Source: Centropus unirufus (Eukaryota > Chordata > Aves > Cuculiformes > Centropidae). Taken from it: a stretch of DNA of 64,000 nt. Shown here piece by piece: positions 24,361 through 37,758 of the stretch. Location: assembly GCA_013397695.1 (NCBI GenBank), contig VYZI01000058.1, positions 2,487,867 through 2,551,866 of the forward strand, read 5' to 3'. Numbering within the stretch: the first letter of the stretch is position 1; each line of letters begins with the position of its first letter. The position numbers and the translations under genes are program-made. The notes below the pieces were generated by a model, which was not told the origin of the DNA, did not search any database, and saw nothing but the letters and a program-made list of their open reading frames with translations.

Positions 24361-27300
24361 GCAGAATTTGCACATCATGGTTAGAAGTATTTAGATGCAC
24401 AACACCAATGCTATTCATCTGGAAAAAGACGCATTTTATTTTTTTATCTCTGATCCATTACATCTTGCAAAAGGTATTTACTGCTACTACTTCTGCAACC
24501 TTCAGATTTTTGAGCGTCTCCCAATCTATCATCATTGCAGAAAACTCCCTGAAATACCTATCCTGAGTGCCAGCAATTATCATCCGTGCTGAAAGATACC
24601 AGCACAGCCTAGAAGGAAACTGAGTGCACTTTTCTGGTGGTCATCTCTTCATGAGAATAGTGTTTCCTGGAGTGAGATTAAAACTTGCAAAATGGGTTTG
24701 CTTAATACCATCATATTTCAAATCCAAAAGGAACTTCTGGGTCTTTGCATTCAATGTTTGAGAAATGTCAGCACAGACAACACTTTCCAGAATAAGTAGT
24801 GAAGAAGGCTATTACAAAACCTCATTAGTCAAGCCTCAGAGTTACCACAGTCAACTTGAAACCAAGTCACGTACATGAAATTATAGCGTTTGCTGATATA
24901 TATTTTGAAAACAGATGGCCAATTTAGAAGCAAGATTTGGATTTGGCCTGTTTGAAACCTTGTCTGCAGCTTCATTCCCTCATGCAAATCTGGTATTATT
25001 TGCATATATTTCCATATTCGCTCAAAGCTGTTTGTTTAAAAGCTAGAGTGTCTGCTCATCTGTCTGCACTGGGCTGTGTGTGCAGTTACACACTGTAGTG
25101 CAGAAATGCAGTCCCAGTACCACACAGTCACATCTTTGCTAGGAGCATTAACTGAATCCACTGACAAAATCTCCGGTGTGCTGCTTCAAGCCATTACACA
25201 AGACAAACATTACTTTGGGCACAAACAGAAGTAGGATAGCTACTTAAGAAAAGAAGGAAGGACAAATACAGCAAAAAAAAAAGGAGGAAAATGGACCAAT
25301 AATATTTTTCAAGTAAGATTGGATTCACAGCTGCTGCAAAAATACAAGCCTCTAAAATTTCTGAGAAGCAAAGTCCTGCAGTCTCTCAAGGCATGACTGG
25401 CAGAGGGAAGAAAGCTGCTTCTCCTGCAGCAGATGCAGCCAGGTGTGAGACAATCCTAGAGACCTGGTCTTACCAAGCAGTGGGATCTGCCTACACAGAG
25501 ATTCCCCCAGGTGGTGGCACCCAGCTTGGCAAGCCCAAGGTTCACCACCAGGTGTAAAGCCTTCCCAGACTCTGCAGCCTCCTTCTACAAGGCACATCCC
25601 TGGGCAGCATCCAGCCCCAGCTCTGCTGGCATGCCATCGCTGGCATCCCTTCTTACATCCATAGGGATATCGAGAAAGGAATGCGAGCACTTGTATGCTT
25701 TGCCTCACCATGCAAACATCTCTGGATGGAAAAATCACATCATCCTCCACCCAGTACTGTTATCAAACAGGAATGGGAAGAGGACCTAGAAACTATTTTA
25801 GCCCTTTCAGCAACGGGAACGAAAACACAATGCTCTCCGTGCCTAGAAATAAAACTGAAACCAAAAGTGTTGGTTCTATTTATAGAAGTGGGGCCAAAAG
25901 AGATCAAGAACTTAACTTTGTTAGTTTTTGTGACCTCTTGCTCTTCTTCCTTCTCTCCATCACGGAGCTGCCGGAGGGAGCAGCCAGAGCACAGCTGGCT
26001 GCAGCCAGCCCTCAGGGTCCTCGTGTCACTGAATGTCAAAAGCAGATCCCTCACCCCAGTCCCACACACAGAGACCACTGAAACACATGGATCTAAGAGC
26101 ACTTCACTACCCTGCCTGAAAAGGGCCAGCAAAGACCCTGGTAGACTTGCTGGCTGCTACTCTGCGGCCAGGGCTGGCCAGCTCCCAGTCAGCAGTGGCT
26201 CCAAAGGGTCTGAGGAAGGTTTGTCTGTGCTGCAGGAGCAGAAGTCAGCAGGTCCCAGACAGAGAGATGTTTGTTGGAGCTGTCAGCTCCTTTGCCTTGG
26301 TGCACACAGACCAGTCTGGAAGTAACTATGATGTGATCCCTGGCTGTATCGTGGAGATGGGGTACATAAAAATCAGAGAGCAGAAGCTGGAGCTCACCAC
26401 CTTCTTCCAGTAGGAGGCAGCTCTCTGTTGTCCATCTCCTCACATTCTTTTGATTTATCTTTCATTGTCCCTATTTGCCTGGAATGTGTTAGACTTTAGA
26501 GAGGAGCAGAGATTTTCACATTTCTTCTCTTTTATACTTCATCCAAGTTTCTGCAGAATCCATATTCACAGATTTAACTTCCAGACAATTTTTCTGACCA
26601 GGGGAAATTGTTAAAGAGTCTTGTTTCCTCAGTCTTACGTTTCCCAAGGCAGAGTTTCAGACACATACTCCAAGCTAATTTTGTGATGACATATCACCAG
26701 GTTACAGCTTGAGCTGGGTGCCTCCATATAAGAATCCCAAAGTAATAAATCCCTGGGCAGTTATACCCTCACAATCTAAGTTCTACCTACCATGTGCTCT
26801 TCAAGTCCTGTCCACACAATAGTTGGTCCAATGGTATTTTAGAGGCTGGGGTTTTCTTGTTCTCTATTAGTTTCACTTCTTGCCTCCAGACAGGCCATCT
26901 CTGGTTTTTTAAGGTTTGCAGCTGGATGTAGGTCCTTTTATCTTCTGGCTTGAACCAGCTCTGGGTCCTTCTTCTGTTTAACTCAATAAATAAGTTCAGC
27001 TGAAGTTCATTGTATCTAGGTGAAAGCTCACAGCTTGCAGCTTCTAAGCAAGATCTGCTGTGTTATAGTGTGGTTTCAGGAGGCTTTATCTGTACTTCAT
27101 TTATATGGCCTAATGCTAAGTAAGTAACTCCAGAAAGTTGGATGGGTTATATTTCAGACTAAAACAATTAATATTCTTTAACAAAACCCATAAGGAAATA
27201 TTTTAACTGTTAGTCACTCTTTAGGCCCTCCATTCTGACTGGTCTTTTAGGAAAAAATATTCCACTGCAACGACTCTCTGCTGCAAACTGATCCGTGGGG

Positions 27301-27462
27301 ATCAGGATATTGGATAGAGCTCAGTTAAGAAACACAATAGTGAGGCATTCACTGGGAAAGTGTGAACAACAGTGCTGAGTGATTTGTACACACACATGTA
27401 TGTGCAACAAGGAGCACAAAAGAAAGATTAAGTAAAGCACCTTGCACTTCTGGGCAGAAGAT

Positions 27463-27512
27463 ATAGAATCATAGAATCATTAAGGTTGGAAAAGGCCTCT
27501 AAGATCAACAAG
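27463..27512 (-). mobile_element. CR1 LINE 3'-tip fragment
   Basis: ATAGAATCATAGAATCATTA followed by AGGTTGGAAAAGGCCTCTAA is the reversed extreme 3' end of CR1, with two copies of the tail octamer. Only about 50 bp remain. Confidence 0.85.
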
Positions 27513-30059
27513 TAATGAATAAATCCTCTTCCAAACATAGACCTGAGAAATGGGCACCAGCAATCAGAGCCCCATTAGTGTAGCATGATCACCATTTTTC
27601 CTTCTCTTCATTTTAAACATTCCTTTGTCCTAGTGGACACGTTGTTTTTTTTTCCAGAGGAAACAACAGCTTATCCCCTCTCTAACTAACAGACATCTAC
27701 TGTAAGCTTTCTTTTCCTACAGTGAGCTGGAGGCATGGCTGGCTGACCTCCAAGGACTGGTTCTGCACTGGTGCTTAGTGGACCTGAAGAAGGTCTTGAG
27801 CACTTGGCCAAATCTCTGAGTTGTTGTTGCTTTTCCACCCCATGCCCCTCCCACCACAAATCTCATTTCCTATAACAGAAACCATCATTGCTAGGCTCCT
27901 ACCCAAAATACCAGCAACGGGCAGCAATTGGCTGTGAGCCTGCAGCTGAGCCACACGGGTGCTGTTTCCTGGAGGGGCTTCTCACTGGGCAACAGCAAGG
28001 CACGAGGCAGCTCAGGAATTAAAACTTTGGCCAAAACGTCACTTCAGTACTTCATATATAACAGACACAGAAGGCTATGCATTTTCCATTTGAATATTTT
28101 CCTTTGTAATCAGAAAATTAAGTTCTTGTTTAACTGATGCTTCCCATGGTAAAACTGCTAGTCTTGTGGAATACATGCTCTCTGATCAAGGAAGGCGAGA
28201 GGTAAATTTTGTCTGAGGTCAGTTTGACAAAGACAGAATATTTTGTTTAATCAATACATTCTAAAGTACTTAACTGATGCCATAAAATTTATGAAGTATC
28301 TATTTATCAGCACCATCACTCACCCCACACCTGGAGTTTTACAGGTAAATGCAACCCGTCAAAAATGTAAATGTAACCTGATGTAACACATGTCATTTGG
28401 AGACGATCTTGGTGAGCCGGATCATGACAGAATCCATTAAGTGGACAGAGTCCATTAAAAATGCACAGCATATAGGGATGATGAATGTGAGGAGCAACAT
28501 GAAAACACCTTTAAAATTCAAATTACAGTTAACATGATGGCATGATCACTACAGCATGCAAAGTATTACAGTTATTAGAAGCTAAGAAAATAGTTTTGAC
28601 CAAATACTACAATGTTTTACTTCGATTTTTCTGAAACAAAAACCTTTTAAAATTCTCTTCCATAAAAAAATTCCAATCCTTCGTTTCTTATTTCAAGTTA
28701 GGATAAAAGAAACAAATTTAAAATTCTTCTAATTATAAACCTCCCTCACTTTACAGGAATGGAGAGAAGTTTGTTAGTATTTGTGAACCATACCAAGCTG
28801 ATATAATTTATGAGAAAATATGAGCACTTTGGATGACACCAAGTAAGATATGCATAAGGCTCCAAACTAATTAATGACGAAGAAGAGCCTTTGAACATTT
28901 ATGCCTCCCATGAGGACCATCTGTTGTAGAGTGAGCATGGCACTTCAAGGAAAGTCTACAAATTTAATTAAACTCTGAGCAGTAGTAAAAAGTGTCTTAG
29001 TTAAGTTAGGTACATTAAACGCTGGTATTTTCTAATTTTTCAGCACTTCTGTTTTTAAATCCTTTTTTTTTAAAGGTTTGTGTTACAGCATCAACTGGTT
29101 ACGTTACACCAGGCAGTACACCAACACCTGCAACAATTGACAAGTCCTGCCCTGAGGAGTTCAGTGCCACGGCTCGTGTTAAAATCCTTGATGGGATTTA
29201 GGGACCAAAACCCAAGTGTAGTTTCCTGCCAGGTGTCCAAGGTATCTGAGAGACTCCCTGACACCCTGGGAACCCCAACACTCCTTCAGCAGCATCCAGG
29301 TTTTTGGATCCCTTAGCAATCCCTCTGCAAATATCCCCTTGGAGACTTTGCATATTCCTTGAGTCATCTGTAGAGAGACGATATTAGAGCAAACATAGAA
29401 TTCATTTCCTTCCTCCTTTGTGTGAGTTACCTCAGAATATGAGCACAGTTAACCTCTGCCTCAATTTTGTGTCATCACTTGTAACATCTCAGTTTGCACA
29501 CTGGTACCAGTAAGGAGTTACTCTCCAGCTGCAGGGTCTTCAGTGTCTTAAGACGGAGCGACAGTGGCCCACTGTCTTTCCGGCTCATCGTTTGCAGCAT
29601 TGTTGCCACCTCAGGGCTCTGACTTCATGAACTGTACCAGAGGCTCCTCTGCACAGCACACCGCTCACGGATCAGCTGCTCACCTGCCATATCCTACAAG
29701 GGACCTTTTATGGACCCGTTTGTCTCAATATTGTAAACTGAAACCTTTCGACAATTGATTTCCAGGCTGAGCTATCTCAGCGTTGTGAACTGAACCAAGG
29801 AAGCTGTCAGCCACCATAAGCTGTGCCTCACTCGGAATTACGGCCCTGCGTTACCAATTTATCAAATCGCTTCATCTTACGCATGTGATCTCCATTAAAT
29901 CTGATCGCCGATTCACATGATGGGCAGTGGGCATGCGTTCACGCTCTTCCCTGAACCTGAGTTCTAATGGTGCCCCTGAAAAGCTATGTGACATGAAAGA
30001 AATCACTTCATAAAAACCCCCGCTATTTTCACTAGTGTAAAACTGAGATCTGCCACACT

Positions 30060-30400
30060 GGCACATTTTTAAAAGCACCAGAAAAATGTTTTTATCTGAA
30101 TGGCAGATGACAGATGAATTAATGTTTAACTTGCATTATTCCATTTTAGAAAAATTAGTTAAAAAAACCCTATCATAGCAGCACAGTAATGATAATTGCA
30201 GCTTAATTACCCGAAACTGATTCTCTCTGCCCTGAAATAATTTATTCTCCTTTAATACTTGTCTCTGATATCCATTAGAGTCATTACAGCTGCGAGACTA
30301 TAATTACATACTTTGCATTTTAACATTCTATGTTGGTTTGTGCACCCTTCTTATCTTGCAGTTAATTTCATTGCTGAAACATCAAGAAAATTTCCACGTG
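30060..30400. promoter_or_regulatory. AT-rich block with homeodomain-type cores (candidate regulatory element)
   Basis: Contains several TAATTA/CTTAATTA and TAATGATAATT cores, AGCTTAATTACC and TATAATTACATAC, without simple-repeat structure. This texture is common in conserved vertebrate enhancers. Pure motif inference. Confidence 0.3.
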
Positions 30401-31198
30401 AATTTCCCAGAAGTTATTGTGATTAGATTTGGGTAGGTTTAAGACTTAATGAAGCCCAGTGAGCCAGTTCCTAGGACAGAGCTTCTGTATGGGCACACAA
30501 GCCTGGATCTGCCAGTTGCTCTGTTTAGTCTGCACCACAGTTGGATCTACTGCTAGGAAGTTTGCCTTCAGCTCTGGGACTACCTTGAAGCATTATGTAG
30601 AGTTTAGGACTCACTTAAGTGCTTGGGAAAACAGAGGGTAGATTATGTCCATGTTACATTTGAAGTTAAACCGATGTTTAGATCTGCTGTGGGGTTGATG
30701 TCTAAAGCTGTATGATCGCTATAGACAAAACCAATCATTTTAAGCATTAAAATAGAGGAACTATATGAAGTTTGTTTGAATATAGAAGGCATACTGCAAG
30801 CTACAGTGAAACAAACACACTTTAAACACCACAATTTAAGGTGGCTGTTCAGTGCTGGAACCTCAGGATTGTCTCTGCACCCGGGCTCCAGAAGGACTGA
30901 AGGTGTGGGAAGTCAGTGGCTCCGTCTGTACTGCAAATTGTGATGCAGAGGCTGACCCAAAGCCCTTCTCTGCCCCCTCTTCTCCTGACTTCTCCCCTCC
31001 TTGCCCCTGGCCCTGGAGCAGACAGCACTCGCACCCATTCCCAGCTCCTCATGCTGGGCACCCTGCTCTGCCATACTGCGCTCGCTCAGAGCATTCTGAA
31101 CCCCCACACAAAGGATTCGTTTCCCTGTGACTTGCATCTCCAGCTTCCTCTCGACAAGGCTCTTGGAGTAGGACCCAGGTCCACTTTCTGCCCTGTGG

Positions 31199-31236
31199 CA
31201 GAAATAGGGAGAAATAGGAGAAATAGGAGAAATAGG
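31199..31236 (+). repeat. Short minisatellite, unit GGAGAAATA
   Basis: About four head-to-tail copies of AGGAGAAAT with one extra G in the first unit, inside a locally GC-richer stretch. Confidence 0.75.
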
Positions 31237-31818
31237 GTTGCCAAAAAGCTGGACCCCCACTTGTTGCAAGTAAGCATGCTGTGTCTTAGCTACATGCGCA
31301 TGTGTGTTTAGCACTGGTGAAAAATTTGGTAAAAACAATAAAATAAAAGAGGGAAATGTGAATTCCCTCTATGTTTTGCTTCCTCAAGGTCTAGCCTTGC
31401 TAATGGCTTTCTGTCTGAATTGCCAAAGATCAGCAAGTATGAATATCTGGCCTAGGAAAGCAACCACGGAGTTACACTCTATCGCCTTCATTAAACACCA
31501 AGGGCAACACTGGTGCTCCCAGGGGCTAAGAAGATCTAATAGTTGACGTCAAAAATCTCTGTTTTCCTAACATATCTCTGACTCACTGCAAACCCAACAC
31601 AACATTTACATTCTTCCATCTTTCAACGTTTCCTGTTCGCAACACTAACTCTTGCTAACCATACCAACAGGACTCTACCAAAAATTGTCTCTCATCTCCC
31701 TCTGAGAGGAGCCAAGGCAAACAGTATTTTACAGCCCCTTCACTTCATTGGTTGTTTCACAGCCAGGGAAACATTTTTCTCCCACAGTTAACATGGCATG
31801 GGCAAAAGTGCTTAGGAG

Positions 31819-32120
31819 ATGCAAATATTAAAATAAAATGGAAGTGTGGTAATCCCTTTTAATGGACGGATTACGCTGAATGACAAATTCGAGGTTGCGC
31901 AATAAAAAATTCCACACAGAGGGCAAGTAAAATTTGAGCTGTGCACAGAAGTTGCAACAAGTTAATCTGACCTTCCCGGGCTGCATATTTACCCCACTGA
32001 ACCACAAGAGCCTGAGAGCAAAATATTAATTTCCTGTTATAATTTAACAAAGGAAAAAACCCTGTCATTTCCTCAGCAGGAATGGACATATTTTTATTAG
32101 GTCAGGGACATATTGTCATA
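31819..32120. promoter_or_regulatory. Candidate regulatory block with octamer and C/EBP sites
   Basis: A perfect octamer ATGCAAAT lies at 31819-31826 and a palindromic C/EBP consensus TTGCGCAA at 31895-31902. The stretch is repeat-free with few CpGs apart from the motifs. It lies about 2.5 kb beyond the MAP4K4 3' end. Function is inference. Confidence 0.35.
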
Positions 32121-33272
32121 AACAAAACACCTTCCCCCTCCTCCTCTCTCTAGTTTATTATTGTTTAAAACAAGAGGGGGATAAATCCAAGAGATAAGGA
32201 GAAGATATTTCTGCAGTAGAGTTTTTGCACTTTATCAGAGCACAGGCTGCATGGAGACACACGATCGATCATGCAGTGCAAATTAAGTGACTGCCATTAC
32301 CTGATGCTCTCCTTTAATTCTCCCAACCAGTAATTCCCACAGTAGTGCACATAGCAATACCAGTGCCTGTCTCTGTCCACACCCTCTTGAGTGTGGCCAA
32401 CACAAGAATGACAATTTTTAAAGAGTAGGGTAAGTCAAAAAAAGACAGTTGTTTCCAGATTTCCTGGCTTTTATGGGCTGGAAATAGGCCAACAGCTGGG
32501 TGCTGGGACTCAATAGTGAATTTACACATATTGGAAGAGCTGCAGCCAACATTTATACAATTACTGGGTGCACACAGCTCTTCAAACTTGCATCCTTTAT
32601 ATGCATCAAAATAACCCACAGGCAACGCACGCCTCTCACATGCAGCTGAAATCCTGGCCATAAGGTACAGTCCTCACGCAGCTAAACAAGCCTTCTTACA
32701 CTTCAGTTCCCAGGATTGCTTCCCTACTAGACTGCCTGAGAAGTTAAGGCAAAGTAACAAGCCACCCCTGACAAGTGCTTGTGGAACACAGCACAAGCTG
32801 AGATGATGCAGCCCACAGGCACATAACAGGGCGCTGGGGTGGAAATGCATCCATATAACTATTAGCAAATCTGTTGCTTTGGACATCTTTATACAGCAGA
32901 GTCCAGCGCTGAATGCGTGGTGCCAAGTCCCTTCTTCACCACAGGCTCTCTTCTTGCCTTCAGCTGTTCCTCCAACAATTTCTGACTGTCTTTTTAGCAA
33001 TATTACGCTCTTCACCCCAGACCACAGCATAGATATAAGCCAAAGAACGAACAAGCTCACTGCACAAGAGAAGGCAGCCTGCAAGACTAGATTTTATCCC
33101 TTCACGTACAGTCATAACTGTCCGATACACTCCCAATTCTCTAGCAGGTGTCTTCCAGCAAAGCAATACCTGGCAAAGTCCTGCCTCTTGTATCTTTTCT
33201 AATTTGCAGGTTTTTAACTTTGATCTCATAGTTAAGTGTACTAGTTTTTAAGCTACGTATTTAGAAGCTTGC

Positions 33273-33294
33273 AAAAAAAAAAAAAAAAAAAAAA
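33273..33294 (+). repeat. Poly(A) run, 22 bp
   Basis: Twenty-two consecutive A. No retrocopy is recognisable upstream and CR1 does not leave A tails, so it is listed as a simple repeat. Confidence 0.8.
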
Positions 33295-34634
33295 GCACTT
33301 TGATGATTTGCCTGTTTTGAGTCCTACAGTTGTTAAAGGTGCACATGCTCCTTTGCTGTAGAGTTTGTTTTTCCATTCCATGTACATTCTCCTCCCTACT
33401 CATAAGGGAGAAATTTGGGCTTCTCTCACCAATACCACCATCACCAGACCCACAGAGGAATGAAATGTGTTGCTCAGTTTAAGATGCCTTTTTTTTTATT
33501 TTCTTCTTTCTGTAAATCACCGCAATTGTGTCTTTTTCACAGGAGCAGGAAGGTTTTGCACACTCTTTATTACCCCTACCAGCACCCATTATGAAGGTCA
33601 CACCTGAAGTGACTGCTCTCAGTTATTGTAATGACCCTCACATTTCTTCATGACTAGCTAAGGCGCTCGACTATGCCAAGTATGTTTAACTTACACAAGT
33701 CTTCATCAGGTCAGAGACTGAAGAATGACTGAGTAAAACCAACGGCTTCAGAGCAGCAACTGGAGGGGAGCCAGCAGGAGCTTCACTAGAAGCTGGCTGG
33801 CCCTGGTAGTTTTTTAAGCTCAGTCAGTATCCGCACTTGCAGAAGCAGAAAAGCTGTGGGGCTTGAGGATTTCAGACACCTTTGTCTACAGGAAGCAAGT
33901 GAAATCCTGAAACGTTTTTCAGCTTACACCACATCCCTTGCTTTCTGCAGATGAAAGTGCGAGGAAAAGGCAGAACTCCAGGATCACAGGCTTCCTCTTC
34001 TTCTCACAAAGATCAGTCTAGTCGGAAGGAAACGTCTACTGCTTATCTCCGCTTCGGAAAACAGACACAACCCATGGTGGAAAAACATAGGCAAAGGCAA
34101 ACAAGAACCCCAGAGGTGCTAACAGCAGCTTTGCATCAAACCTGCTCAATCCTCACAGCTTATGTCTTGGAAAGCCTGAGTTTTTTGGAGCCGTGCTTTT
34201 ACGTTGTGCAAGAAACTGGCTCAGGACACCCATTCATGGCACTGCCTCAGCGATAAGTAATGCCAGCCCTCACAAACCACATGCCTGAAAAGCAAAGTGG
34301 TAGGAGGGCACGTTCATAACGCACCCAGGCTCTCCCTTGTGCAACCTCTTTCCGAACCAGCAGCTGGTGGCTCAGTCACCAATGTTTCTATGCTTTTCAT
34401 TTTTTCTCTTTAAAAGGAAAACTGTAATTCTCAAAGGGCAACTGCACCAGGAGATTGGGCTTTAAGGAAAAAAAATAAAATAAAAGAACAACAAAAAAGC
34501 CCTCAAAAGCCCACATCTACTGTCAAAGTCTCTGAAACTATGAGACTTGACAATAAGGCTTTTGTTCTTGTGATACATACAACTAGGCAACATGCAGTTT
34601 GATTTCTGCAGCCAGAAGATATTCAAAATACTTT

Positions 34635-34666
34635 CCACATACAATAGGTGTCAATTTGACTTTATT
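34635..34666 (-). terminator. MAP4K4: Distal polyadenylation signal of MAP4K4
   Basis: On the minus strand TTAAATAAAG contains the canonical hexamer at 34666-34661. About 15-25 bases downstream is a GT-rich patch, ATTGTATGTGG, a suitable downstream element. Cleavage is expected near 34640-34650. Confidence 0.65.
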
Positions 34667-37600
34667 TAAGGAAAAACGGGGAAAAAACAGTAATTTCCAT
34701 AATACACAGAGACAAGTTAGATAGCACTGCAAAAAAAAGGCTGAGTGTTTTACTTGTCACCAGTCTGCTTTGCAGCTTTACGATTAGTAATTTTAAATGA
34801 AGTTTGTCATTTTGTATTATTGTTTAGCATCTTTATAATCAGCAGTTTGGGGTTATAAATCACAAAAAGTGTACTACTACTACTATGAAAAACTAAAAAA
34901 ACCCACAAAAATCACTTTCAAATAAACCATAAATATGTGATGCACATTAGTGTAACAAAACCATTTTTGTAAACATTTTCTCCAACATAACATGTGCATA
35001 AGATAAAAAATAAAAACACTGCAGTCATACAAGTTAGGGTTACTTTGACTTAAAGATACAGAAAATTATTACTTATTAAAGCTTAAAACTAAACCTAGGA
35101 GCTTTTCTTCTCTTCTTTGCTTGCAAAAGCGCTGTTTGAAGAGTTTGATGTTGGTATATGTAGTATGTAGTGGTTTTGTAATACTGCTTTTACCTTGCCA
35201 TGTTGGCACTTCGTGCAGGCAGAAGCTGCCAGGCAGGCAGCCCGACTGAAGGAAGGAGATTTCCCCCTCGCCTACGGAGCCTCAAAACTTCAACAGCACG
35301 TATCCATGACCTGGGAATCCCTACAGTACTGGAGCATCTTCCTCTAGGTGAATAGCATCAGCTTTCAAGGACTAGATTAATTTTTGACCACATAGCGCTG
35401 GAAGATTTAAATCACGCAGACTGACATTCGATTGAGTCAGCTTCGCCAAACTACACTACAGGGTAGCTGTGTGATTACACCCACGTCACCATCACATTGC
35501 AATTCCGAGTCCCCTCTAGTTCATTAAAGTACAAAAGGTTGATCGTTCTTCTGGCTGGCCACACCGGGCCTGAAAAGAACACATCCTTCACCTTCAACGC
35601 TATCCAAAAGTCATATGATTAAAAAAAAAAATAGTTCTAGGTATTCTTCCGCCAGCAAATGTAAGGCTTTCTTGAGTTTTGATTCTTTTAGGGGTGGATG
35701 TGGGGTGTGTGTGCATGTGCATGCGCTGGCGGTACGCATTTACCGTTCGCTTTCCAACCACCTACGATGTTCAAAGGAGAGTCCTCAGCAGTAACGCTGA
35801 TCGGGGTTTGAAGGATTTACAGCAGTCAGATTTGACAGCAACAAGAAGGGTCTGTCAAGTTTGAGCTTTGTACACCCAGTGCTCTTGGCTCTTAATTGAT
35901 TGTGCGACCAGTCGCTTGAGCCATCGGCATGGCTGAGTTGAAGAATACGTGTTTATAAAGCCCTACCTGTCACACCATGAAGGAAAAGTTAACCGCAGCA
36001 GAAGACAAAGCCCATGAAACACTGAGAGCCTGTTCACTGAATGAACAGCTTAAGGCAGCTGTCAACAAAGTACCCCACCAAAGGAATTAAAAAAAAAAAA
36101 GTAGTGAAAACAAAAAGGAAAATGGCTGAATTGTGACACTGTGCATTATTACAACACCAACAGATTATTATACACTCAAAGTTTCTCAAGTAATGAACAT
36201 GTAGCCATTAAACAAATTATTAGTCTCAAGACATTTATTACAAATGTCAGAACTTATTCATAAAATAAAACTGACTTAAAAAAAAAAAAAAAGAAAAAAG
36301 CCAGAGCTGGGATCTTACATCTAAACACAGGTATACGCTGTTTTTATGAATAAAGAGTATTAACTACATTCTTAAAAGAGTTTTAGTGCATTGCATTCTT
36401 AAAGAAAAACATCACCGGCCCAAAATGTTTCCTACGACATTTAACAGTTTATAGAACTAGCCTAGTTATTTTTACCTGCCTGTTACTAAGCCCATGTTAG
36501 AAGAGTGAAACTTCTGGTTTTAGGCTAAATTCAGATTTCTATTAAGAATGGAATTGGTTTAAAAAAAATGCTTGCTTCACTAAATTTTGTAAGCAAATTA
36601 TCTTAATCAGTGTCTCACTGCCATACCGCTACCACTATTGCCCCAACAGACCACTCTCCCCTCCTGCTGAAACTTGCTATGCAATAACAGTCAGAAACCT
36701 TTCAATCTGGTAGTTTTGGTATTAAGATTAAATTAGACATTAATGGTTTTCATCTAAAAACGTATAAACTAAACCACCTCTTTTATTTTATGCATTAAAA
36801 ACAATGAGGTAGGCACAAAAAATAAACATATGTAGTTTGGATTCAATTTCTCTTTTTTTTTGTTGTTTTAAGTTCTGCAAGTGCAGACTGTGGTGAAACT
36901 GTTGTTGCACTTCTAGGTTTAAACAAAAATTAAACCTTTAACTGAGGCAGTGCTAATACTGTGACACAACCAAGTTCTGGCCTAACACAGAATCATTATA
37001 GAAAATGAATTTTTTTTTTTCTCTTTTTTTTTAATCATCTGCACATGTTTCAGGCAATACCTGGTACACAGAAAACGACTAAAGTTATTGGCCAGGCCAA
37101 AATAAAACTGCAGAAACAACAACAAAAAAAAAAGAATTCCACCCCAAGCCCCTTCCCACCCTCCCTGTCCCCAAGAAGAAGTTATCCTAGTCACTGTGTC
37201 TTTCACATTTTATAAATATTAACTTCTTAAAACCTCCACCTTCCTCTTTGTCCACATATTGTCACATTACAAAAAAGAAATGTCAATTAAATACACTGTT
37301 AACATTACTAGACTAGATCCGCCCTCTGTTTCAGCCAGCCTGACTCTCTACACCACTTCTCACCTTCTCTTGCCTGCCTCCTGTCCACTCAACAGCATGT
37401 TCATAGTAAGTCTGGGGGTTTTATTCCCTTTTTTTTTCTCCCCTCTCTGTTTTAACACTAACAGAGTCCTTCAAAGCCTAGGAATCCTGGAGCTGAAGGG
37501 AAAAGAAGACCTGTAGCTTTCTAGCATGATCCCAAATCTCAAAGACATTGTAGCACCTGATGGCAATATCTTTACAGCACCAGCTGCTTCGCAGCCCCAG

Positions 37601-37758
37601 TTGAAAAACAAAAAGAAACCTAACACCAGTGATGCCTGCACACACATTTACACAGAGTGCTGCATTAGTGCAGGTCTGTACTCCAGCTGAAAATAATTCC
37701 GAGTTATGAAGATCTCAGACTCTGGATGTCATCAATTCCTCGCCAAATCCCACTGCTT
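34645..37758 (-). other. MAP4K4: MAP4K4 3' UTR (about 3.1 kb)
   Basis: It follows the stop codon directly with no further exon evidence. AT-rich, with several A and T runs and no CR1. The distal end is set by the AATAAA at 34661-34666. Earlier AATAAA copies at about 36234-36239 and 36782-36787 could give shorter forms. A long 3' UTR is known for this gene in mammals; the exact cleavage site here is inferred. Confidence 0.7.

Larger units (their letters stand above)
9466..34640. other. Intergenic region between IL1R2 and MAP4K4
   Basis: About 25 kb with no supported protein-coding gene. Open frames are short, lack family motifs and occur on both strands at about the density expected by chance. 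The content I can name is CR1 copies, simple repeats, small duplications and candidate regulatory blocks, listed separately. The stretches 10,700-18,600, 19,100-20,670, 20,950-23,860, 24,370-27,460 and 27,520-34,640 otherwise show nothing I recognise. A non-coding RNA gene could be hidden here, since such genes leave little trace in raw sequence. Confidence 0.6.

Noticed and set aside
25681..26325. 214-codon plus-strand open frame
   Set aside because: No recognised domain or signal sequence, and open frames of similar length occur on the opposite strand, as expected in a stop-poor GC-richer stretch.
33951..34256. Plus-strand 101-codon frame preceded by a TTTCTGCAG acceptor-like site
   Set aside because: A lone acceptor-like site is common. 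There is no matching donor or upstream exon, and the product has no recognised motif.
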